Origin: Candidatus Bathyarchaeota archaeon
Lineage (GTDB): Archaea; Thermoproteota; Bathyarchaeia; Bathyarchaeales; Bathyarchaeaceae
Assembly: GCA_020344435.1 (NCBI GenBank)
Contig: CP070826.1
Span: forward strand, 874,424 to 885,050
Length of the DNA stretch: 10,627 nucleotides
Direction: 5' to 3'
Positions 6,278 to 10,627 of the stretch are shown here, one piece after another. Within the stretch, counting starts at the first letter, position 1; each line of letters begins with the position of its first letter. Made by a program: the position numbers and the translations under genes. The notes beneath the pieces are model-generated. The model had not been told where the DNA came from and searched no databases. It saw only the letters and a list, made by a program, of their open reading frames with translations.

Positions 6278-6856
6278 ATGAGAAAGCTGACGTCGTGCCT
6301 AGCAATGATCGCTCTAATCGCATCATTTGCTCTGGCTATACCAATATACGCAACTCCAATTCAAACAAAGCAGGGCTGCCAAACCGAAGCTGCTGACTAC
6401 TTGGTTGACGTAATATGGAAGGAGTTTGGCCCTGAGATCTATGAACTAACTCACGAAGAACTCCTGGATTTCGTCGAAGCTATGGGTATGAACGAAGATG
6501 CCATCGAAGCTTTTGTGCCTCTGATCCTCGCTGATGGAACTGTAGCTGGATATTTCGGTCCATGCTGCTTCAAAGGAGGACCAAAAACCTATGTTGATGC
6601 CAGAAACAACGGCTTCCCGAACGGGTGCTGCAAATCACCTGACTTCTCAACCTTCCCCCTGAACTACCTTGGCGACGGAAACGGAAACCCATGCCTATGT
6701 CAAGCAGGACTCCATCCGACGAGCGAAGGACGCGTATACGGCGGAGAGATCATCACAATCGGTGACAGCCAATTCGTAATCCTTGACGAAACCCTGTATC
6801 TTCTGATAATGCAACTGAACGGCGAAGAATGGGCAGTCATCCCAATTCCAACCTGA
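6278..6856 (+). CDS. Secreted cysteine-rich protein of unknown function
   Basis: I do not recognise a named family. The 192-residue product has a signal peptide, MRKLTSCLAMIALIASFALA, with a likely cleavage near IYA-TP. Residues 36-90 are acidic and helical (EAADYLVDVIWKEF and similar). The middle holds seven cysteines after the signal: Cys34, a pair at 96-97 (PCCFKGG), a pair at 117-118 (NGCCKSP), and Cys139/Cys141 (NPCLCQ). A beta-rich C-terminal part follows. The paired cysteines suggest disulfides or a metal site. A frame start at 6251 is possible but would place the ribosome site inside the gene, so 6278 is chosen. A strong TATA box precedes it. The muconolactone-isomerase-like gene follows 52 bp downstream with its own ribosome site, so the two are probably one transcript. 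Confidence 0.85.
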   Translation: MRKLTSCLAMIALIASFALAIPIYATPIQTKQGCQTEAADYLVDVIWKEFGPEIYELTHEELLDFVEAMGMNEDAIEAFVPLILADGTVAGYFGPCCFKGGPKTYVDARNNGFPNGCCKSPDFSTFPLNYLGDGNGNPCLCQAGLHPTSEGRVYGGEIITIGDSQFVILDETLYLLIMQLNGEEWAVIPIPT

Positions 6857-6908
6857 AACCAACCAGATTTGATGGGTCAAGAAGAGCAAAGATGAAGGAG
6901 GTGAAAAA

Positions 6909-7226
6909 TTGAAATTCCTAGTGAAGATCGAACCATTAAATGCCATCCCGGCCAATCCCAAAGAAAGCCTTCAACTGCTGCTGGCGAGCCTGGACTACTG
7001 GGACAGAATCATCAAGAGCGGGAAGGCCGTCGGCGGAAACTTTGCAGAAGGACAAGGTGGCGGAGGCATTGTTGAGGTTGAATCACTCAAAGAACTCAAC
7101 GCAATGCTCAGTGGAGCTCCGAATGCTGGAATGATCCGTTACGAAGTCCATGGGCTAACATCCATTGAAGATGGCATGAAAGTGGTTAGGCAACAACTCG
7201 AAGATCTCCAGAAAACACGTAAGTAA
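6909..7226 (+). CDS. Muconolactone-isomerase-like small alpha/beta-barrel protein
   Basis: A 105-residue cytoplasmic protein resembling the muconolactone delta-isomerase and related dimeric ferredoxin-like families. The first strand MKFLVKIEP, the central GGGIVEVESLKELNAMLSG and the strand MIRYEVHGL follow the family pattern, in which 'VES-xEL-xxLLSG-P' precedes a strand ending EV. No other gene of aromatic degradation is nearby, so the enzyme name should not be taken as the function. The start is TTG at 6909, 7 nt after a strong AGGAGGTGA at 6896-6904; the ATG at 6892 is out of frame. The gene lies 52 bp downstream of the secreted cysteine-rich gene. The C-terminus is a charged helix (VVRQQLEDLQKTRK). 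A hairpin plus pyrimidine tract follows. Like the GYD gene it is a small barrel-type protein with a TTG start. Confidence 0.8.
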   Translation: MKFLVKIEPLNAIPANPKESLQLLLASLDYWDRIIKSGKAVGGNFAEGQGGGGIVEVESLKELNAMLSGAPNAGMIRYEVHGLTSIEDGMKVVRQQLEDLQKTRK

Positions 7227-7306
7227 GACCCAAACGATTGTTAATTCTCGCGCCCACACATGCTCCGTCCACTTGTCTGGTACATATGGAAGTGGCGCCG
7301 AGAAGA

Positions 7307-7350
7307 ATGCTAGTCATCGAGAACTAGCATACAACAATCTCCCCTCTTCT
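7307..7350 (+). terminator. Hairpin plus pyrimidine tract between convergent genes
   Basis: ATGCTAGT (7307-7314) and ACTAGCAT (7323-7330) form a perfect 8-bp stem with an 8-nt loop, followed by CCCCTCTTCT at 7341-7350. It lies in the 147-bp spacer between the muconolactone-isomerase-like gene and the convergent membrane protein gene. The stem could act in both directions. The pyrimidine tract favours ending the plus-strand transcript. Confidence 0.6.
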
Positions 7351-7373
7351 ATCTTGCAAGTATGCATAGGAGT

Positions 7374-8162
7374 CTAGACTGAATCAGTAAATTTGTACCG
7401 GTGCTCGAAAAGGCGAACCACATTCTTTGCTATGAGACCGTCGATGAAAGCATTGATAATAAACAACACTACCATGGTGGCTAAGCCTGGTGCAATCAAG
7501 CTGACAAATATGCCCGGGATATGCGCCGCAATCAGTGCAATGGAAAGCACGAATCCGTGGCCCAGAAGGTTCTTCCACCCTGTCTCGGTGGAAATAGACC
7601 ATATTCTATCAAGTAGAAAACTGTTGAGGCCGCCTAGGATGAAGAGAAGTATTACGAACCCTATTAGGAGCCCAATGAACGATCCTACAGCGACTAATAG
7701 TACAAGGAGGAAGGCCCACAAGAACACCAAACCACTCATTACTACCGAAAATGAGAGTCCATGCAAGAAGATTCTTCCCAGAAACATCCAGTTCCATTGT
7801 TGCGTGGCTGCTTTCTCTCTCGTCGCTTTCCTTGTGGATGGTCTGAGCCTCTTGTCTCTGCCAACTCTTTCCACTATCTCCCGTATCTCTCGATCATCTT
7901 CTTTCAGCAGAAGCTTCTTGCCCCTGAGAAACGCTGAGATCGCTTTCCCTCGCGTCTTTCCTTTCTCCTCAAGGTGCTCCAGCTCTGACAGCTTCAGACC
8001 TGACTGCAAAGCCAATTCCAGAACTGCCCTCTCCAGCGACTTTCCTCCCTTCCGAATCTTGGCAATGTTGATGTTCAGCTGATTCAAAGGATTATCAGGA
8101 TACTCGTAAGCGTACATTCTAACCAGCCATTTGTAGATATCATCCATTTGGAACATGCCCAT
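7374..8162 (-). CDS. Membrane protein of unknown function with charged N-terminal domain
   Basis: I do not recognise a family. The 262-residue product has a soluble N-terminal part (about 1-125) that is strongly charged and helical, with EREIREIVERVGRDKR-like stretches near 88-106 and a basic segment RPSTRKATREK before the membrane. About four membrane helices follow: roughly 127-157 (long, possibly two), 160-185, 200-222 and 223-245, and a short charged tail. Residues 30-60 (LNINIAKIRKGGKSLERAVLEL) could be a small helical binding domain. It has no signal peptide; the N-terminus probably faces the cytoplasm. ATGs occur at 8162, 8156 and 8147 with no clear ribosome site before any, so the start is uncertain by up to five residues. 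It stands alone between a convergent operon and a 167-bp spacer. Confidence 0.8.
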   Translation of the reverse strand: MGMFQMDDIYKWLVRMYAYEYPDNPLNQLNINIAKIRKGGKSLERAVLELALQSGLKLSELEHLEEKGKTRGKAISAFLRGKKLLLKEDDREIREIVERVGRDKRLRPSTRKATREKAATQQWNWMFLGRIFLHGLSFSVVMSGLVFLWAFLLVLLVAVGSFIGLLIGFVILLFILGGLNSFLLDRIWSISTETGWKNLLGHGFVLSIALIAAHIPGIFVSLIAPGLATMVVLFIINAFIDGLIAKNVVRLFEHRYKFTDSV

Positions 8163-8329
8163 TCACAATCCCCACACATGGGCCTCGTCTTGGCAGACAT
8201 CAGATTTTACTGTCTATATCTCATACATACAACTTCTACTAAAGATTTAGGTTTCAAGCAATGAAGGTTCTGCATCAATACTACGGGAACAATGAGCCAG
8301 CCTGAATGCATCAGTAGAGCTATCAGCTC
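8163..8329. other. Spacer between the membrane protein and the solute-binding protein genes
   Basis: Holds no credible gene. GAGCT-ATC-AGCTC at 8317-8329 is a 5-bp hairpin directly after the solute-binding protein stop codon and may be part of its 3' end, though no T run follows on the minus strand. A minus-strand GATATAGACAG near 8210-8220 is a weak TATA candidate for the membrane protein gene. Confidence 0.3.
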
Positions 8330-10345
8330 CTAGGCGGGATACTCCTCTCCCCATGCCTCTACCCACCTGTAGAAGTCAGCCAGCTCAACGTAGCCGTTGT
8401 TGTCGAAGTCTGGATCTACATCCTGACCCGGAAGATATGTCCAATCGCCTGGATATGTTCCAAGCCAGCCTCTCCAAATGTAAAAGTCATCTAGATCAAC
8501 TATTCCGTTGAAGTCGGCGTCGCCGACCGGACCCAGCGTATAGTCAGTGCCTTCTTGAGAATAATACCACATGTCCATGTACCTCGGCGCCTTCGTGATA
8601 TTGTACTCGTATGGCTGAAGGTTCTCGTTGAAGAGGTGCACCGTCACGTTGGATGCATCAGTATAATAATGGAGAGGCGTTATCAGCGCCTTACCTCGAT
8701 ATGCAATATCGATGCCCCAGCCTGGCAGGATAACGTCGATTATCTGTTGGTATGGGATTGCATGTGCGATGGCCTGCCTTATGTAGCGGTTGCTGAGGTA
8801 TGGATTGTCTAGGTTGAACAGCACGGGATGGCTTGCAGGGCTGTCGTATTGCCATATCCTCAGGTATGGGTAAGGCTCCGTGCCATACAGACTCTCGCCT
8901 GCTATTGACCATATTGGACCAGGCGCGTACTCACCGAAATCAACGTCATGACAAATTATGGCAAAACGTCTCTCAGCTGGGTCCGGTATCCACTGCAATA
9001 TGAACGTGCTAGTGTTGTATGGTCCCCAGCCCAAGCCATAACCGTAGTAATCATTGTTCTTCTCGAGTATAATATGATCGTCAATAACGATCTCATCTGG
9101 CTTGTAGGGGCCGCTGGTGGGCATCCACGCAGTTGGATCGCCAAAGGCAGTATTAGATGGGTGGGATCTCAGGCCACCTGCGGGAATGTCCTTGAGAAAG
9201 TGATAAGGCAGGATGGCAAGTCCCTGGTTGTCTGAAAGCAGAGTCATGAGATCAGCATATGGTGCATGAAGAATTAGATCGACACATGTCTCATTAACGA
9301 TTTCCGCAGATTCCACAACATGCGAGAGCTTGCCGTATGCAACAGCCTTGGCAGCGGGGTTCAAGATGAGGTCAAGGGTGAACTTCACATCTGTTGCGTT
9401 GAGCAATACGCCGTCGCTCCAGTGAATGTTGTCCTTAAGAAGAACCCTCGCTCTGGTGTTGGGTCCATTGGAGCCGTCCATGAAGAAGGGTGGGGCAGCA
9501 GCCAAAGCAGGCTTCGAATAGAAGTTCCACGGTGCAGGTTCCTGTCCCGTTGGTGGCCATGGCTCAATGGATAGGTCGTATAATGTGTCAAACCAGAGAG
9601 CGCACATCCACTCCTCAGTGAGGGTCTCCACGAACAGGGGATTCATTCCCCACAATGACTCTGTGACGGCGTATATGAGCGTGTTCGGGTCGCGGTCGGG
9701 GCGAACTTCCGTAAGCATCGTATTGTTGAGGGTCAAATGCGAGATATCGCGGAACCGCACAACCGCATCCCAGCCCTCAACCCACTTGGCAATCATTTCA
9801 TACATTCTGGGATAGTGAAGATTAGCCATGGGGGGGTTGTGCATGAATTGCCCCTGCCAGAACCACAGGTACATCCTCCGCTGATCTGCGTTGAGGGTAT
9901 GCATTCCCTCCCACAGGAGTTCATCAGCTATCTCATCCAGCCACGGGAAGATGTTGCAGCCTTCAGGAGGCGTCAACCAGCTATACATCAAGGGCTCCAT
10001 CTGGGACAATCCAGTGGGCATCATCCACCATTCAATAAGGGTGAGGTCCCACCCTTGAACACCGTTAAGGGGCGGCGGAAGAAATTCATCACCTGACACG
10101 TTCCATCCGCTCCCCCAGACAATCTCCCACCAGATAAACTCATCATGAGTGCGAAGTTCAAGGTTGACACCTATCTTCGATAGCTCATTCGCGATGAACA
10201 TCCAAATATCATGCTGCAAGTATTGCCACATTACCCCCTGGGGAGTCACTACGTACAGAGTGAAGTGGTATGATTCCGCCTGTGCGCTTGCCACTTCACC
10301 CCCAGCAGACGCAGTGGCCAGCATCAGACAAGCCAGCGCCACCAA
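8330..10345 (-). CDS. Family-5 solute-binding protein with swapped lobe order and dockerin-like tail
   Basis: Exported receptor of the family-5 (oligopeptide/nickel type) ABC transporters, probably binding peptides. Residues are numbered from the TTG at 10345 (671 aa). The signal sequence runs to about 23. Residues 24-195 match the usual C-terminal lobe: FTLYVVTPQG, ANELSKIGVNLELRTHDEF, GWDLTLIEWWM, ADELLWEGMHTLNADQRRMY, NLHYPRMYEMIAKWVEGWD. Residues 220-600 match the usual N-terminal part: TLIYAVTESLWGMNPL, VLLKDNIHWSDGVLLNATDV, TSGPYKPDEIVIDDHIILEK, FNLDNPYLSNRYIRQAIAHAI. The normal order is therefore reversed. Residues 607-668 hold two dockerin-like calcium loops (GDADFNGIVDLDDF and DPDFDNNGYVELADF). 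The TTG form lacks a positive n-region; an ATT at 10372 after GGGAGG would restore one (FWRVLERG). No permease or ATPase lies in the window. Confidence 0.9.
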   Translation of the reverse strand: MVALACLMLATASAGGEVASAQAESYHFTLYVVTPQGVMWQYLQHDIWMFIANELSKIGVNLELRTHDEFIWWEIVWGSGWNVSGDEFLPPPLNGVQGWDLTLIEWWMMPTGLSQMEPLMYSWLTPPEGCNIFPWLDEIADELLWEGMHTLNADQRRMYLWFWQGQFMHNPPMANLHYPRMYEMIAKWVEGWDAVVRFRDISHLTLNNTMLTEVRPDRDPNTLIYAVTESLWGMNPLFVETLTEEWMCALWFDTLYDLSIEPWPPTGQEPAPWNFYSKPALAAAPPFFMDGSNGPNTRARVLLKDNIHWSDGVLLNATDVKFTLDLILNPAAKAVAYGKLSHVVESAEIVNETCVDLILHAPYADLMTLLSDNQGLAILPYHFLKDIPAGGLRSHPSNTAFGDPTAWMPTSGPYKPDEIVIDDHIILEKNNDYYGYGLGWGPYNTSTFILQWIPDPAERRFAIICHDVDFGEYAPGPIWSIAGESLYGTEPYPYLRIWQYDSPASHPVLFNLDNPYLSNRYIRQAIAHAIPYQQIIDVILPGWGIDIAYRGKALITPLHYYTDASNVTVHLFNENLQPYEYNITKAPRYMDMWYYSQEGTDYTLGPVGDADFNGIVDLDDFYIWRGWLGTYPGDWTYLPGQDVDPDFDNNGYVELADFYRWVEAWGEEYPA
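8342..8527 (-). other. Dockerin-like domain of the solute-binding protein
   Basis: Residues 607-668 carry two 12-residue EF-hand-type loops, DADFNGIVDLDD and DPDFDNNGYVELAD, each followed by an aromatic helix ending in W-Gly (WRGWLG and WVEAWG). This duplicated arrangement is that of type I dockerins. In bacteria dockerins bind cohesins; the partner in this organism is not in the window. Confidence 0.75.
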
Positions 10346-10381
10346 ACCGCGCTCCAGGACTCTCCAGAAAATGTGGAAGAC

Positions 10382-10389
10382 CCTCCCTT
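10382..10389 (-). promoter_or_regulatory. Shine-Dalgarno site of the solute-binding protein gene
   Basis: The minus strand reads AAGGGAGG, 9 nt before an in-frame ATT at 10372 but 36 nt before the TTG at 10345. A weaker GGAG at 10352-10355 lies 6 nt before the TTG. The in-frame TAG further upstream closes the frame, so the start must be ATT (10372), CTG (10357) or TTG (10345). Confidence 0.5.
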
Positions 10390-10402
10390 CCTAACTCTAC
10401 AC

Positions 10403-10423
10403 AATATATCTTAAACATTTAAG
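10403..10423 (-). promoter_or_regulatory. Putative promoter of the solute-binding protein gene with inverted repeat
   Basis: The minus strand reads CTTAAATGTTTAAG then ATATATTG, giving two overlapping TATA-like cores. CTTAAA and TTTAAG (10410-10423) are an inverted repeat with a 2-nt centre, which could also be a regulator site. Spacing to the ribosome site is about 20-35 bp, shorter than for the other secreted genes. Confidence 0.35.
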
Positions 10424-10627
10424 AATTTCTGCTTTTCTCTTTTACTCAAAACATTTTCATAACTCAAATTGAAGATTTAAGCCACAATACCTCGCCTCGT
10501 TCACGCTTGCCTTGCCTTCGCCTAACCTCGATGAAATCATAGCTGACTCGCTTTGAGAGCCGAGCAAGAATGTATATATCTCCTCGCCTAACCTGCATGC
10601 AAGGTTGGGATGAAATGAACGGTGTTA
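10424..10627. other. Right-edge non-coding region with direct repeats and a possible outward promoter
   Basis: No credible gene is complete here. TCGCCTAACCT occurs twice (10518-10528 and 10584-10594), each copy followed by GATGAAAT (10530-10537 and 10609-10616). CTCGCT and AGCCGAG at 10547-10564 can form a bulged hairpin. GTATATATC at 10572-10580 is a TATA-like box on the plus strand, and ATG at 10615 (Met-Asn-Gly-Val) could be the first codon of a plus-strand gene leaving the window, but no ribosome site precedes it. Confidence 0.3.

Noticed and set aside
7393..8082. Plus-strand open frame of 229 codons
   Set aside because: It is opposite the membrane protein. The minus strand gives clean hydrophobic helices, whereas this frame gives a Ser/Arg-rich product with no recognisable domain or ribosome site.
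8330..10345. Lipoprotein signal (LVALAC) in the solute-binding protein
   Set aside because: The residues before Cys do not fit a normal lipobox, and the Cys sits at the start of the hydrophobic core rather than at its end.
10525..10575. Box C/D small RNA (GATGA and CTGA near each other)
   Set aside because: The box C is imperfect and no second C'/D' pair or terminal stem is present.
1..10627. CRISPR arrays, tRNA or rRNA genes, insertion sequences
   Set aside because: I saw no regularly spaced repeats, tRNA-like cloverleaf, rRNA segment, transposase or terminal inverted repeats.

Overview
The window looks like archaeal chromosomal DNA. Several Shine-Dalgarno sites match GGAGGTGA, TATA-like boxes lie about 40-47 bp upstream of them, GTG and TTG starts are used, and pyrimidine tracts follow several stop codons. 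The gene content (secreted proteases, a family-5 solute-binding protein with a dockerin-like tail, a PadR regulator with an unusual C-terminal domain, small GYD and muconolactone-isomerase-like proteins) would fit a protein-degrading, Bathyarchaeia-like archaeon. That placement is an inference from gene content; no rRNA, tRNA or other phylogenetic marker is present.

Layout from left to right. (1) The first 54 bases hold the start of a minus-strand secreted protein cut by the window edge. (2) A divergent spacer carries a 7+7 bp inverted repeat. (3) A plus-strand M14 zinc carboxypeptidase (221-1780) converges with (4) a minus-strand S8 subtilisin-like protease (1871-3706) that ends in two copies of a module of about 95 residues. 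(5) A 276-bp spacer contains the protease promoter, a GC-rich hairpin island and a U-tract. (6) A minus-strand secreted protein of unknown function is built from two internal repeats (3983-4777). (7) A minus-strand pair follows: a PadR-type DNA-binding domain fused to a methyltransferase-like domain (5255-6163), with a GYD-domain protein 54 bp downstream (4940-5200). (8) A divergent spacer leads to a plus-strand pair: a cysteine-rich secreted protein (6278-6856) and a muconolactone-isomerase-like protein (6909-7226). (9) After a hairpin terminator comes a convergent minus-strand membrane protein (7374-8162). (10) A large minus-strand family-5 solute-binding protein (8330-10345 or slightly longer) ends in a dockerin-like domain. 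(11) The last 230 bases are non-coding, with repeats and a possible promoter facing out of the window.

The genes suggest an extracellular protein-digestion and peptide-capture function: an endoprotease (S8), an exopeptidase (M14), a probable peptide-binding receptor (family 5), and three further secreted proteins, one of them seen only as a signal peptide. No ABC permease, ATPase or cohesin is in the window. The strongest oddity is the solute-binding protein. Its segments read C-lobe, then N-lobe, then dockerin, which is the reverse of the usual N-lobe/C-lobe order and looks like a circular permutation or a product of tandem duplication. Other unusual items are the duplicated C-terminal module of the subtilase, the two-repeat secreted orphan, the PadR fusion that lacks a recognisable SAM-binding glycine loop, and a leader and 3'-end signature shared by several genes.
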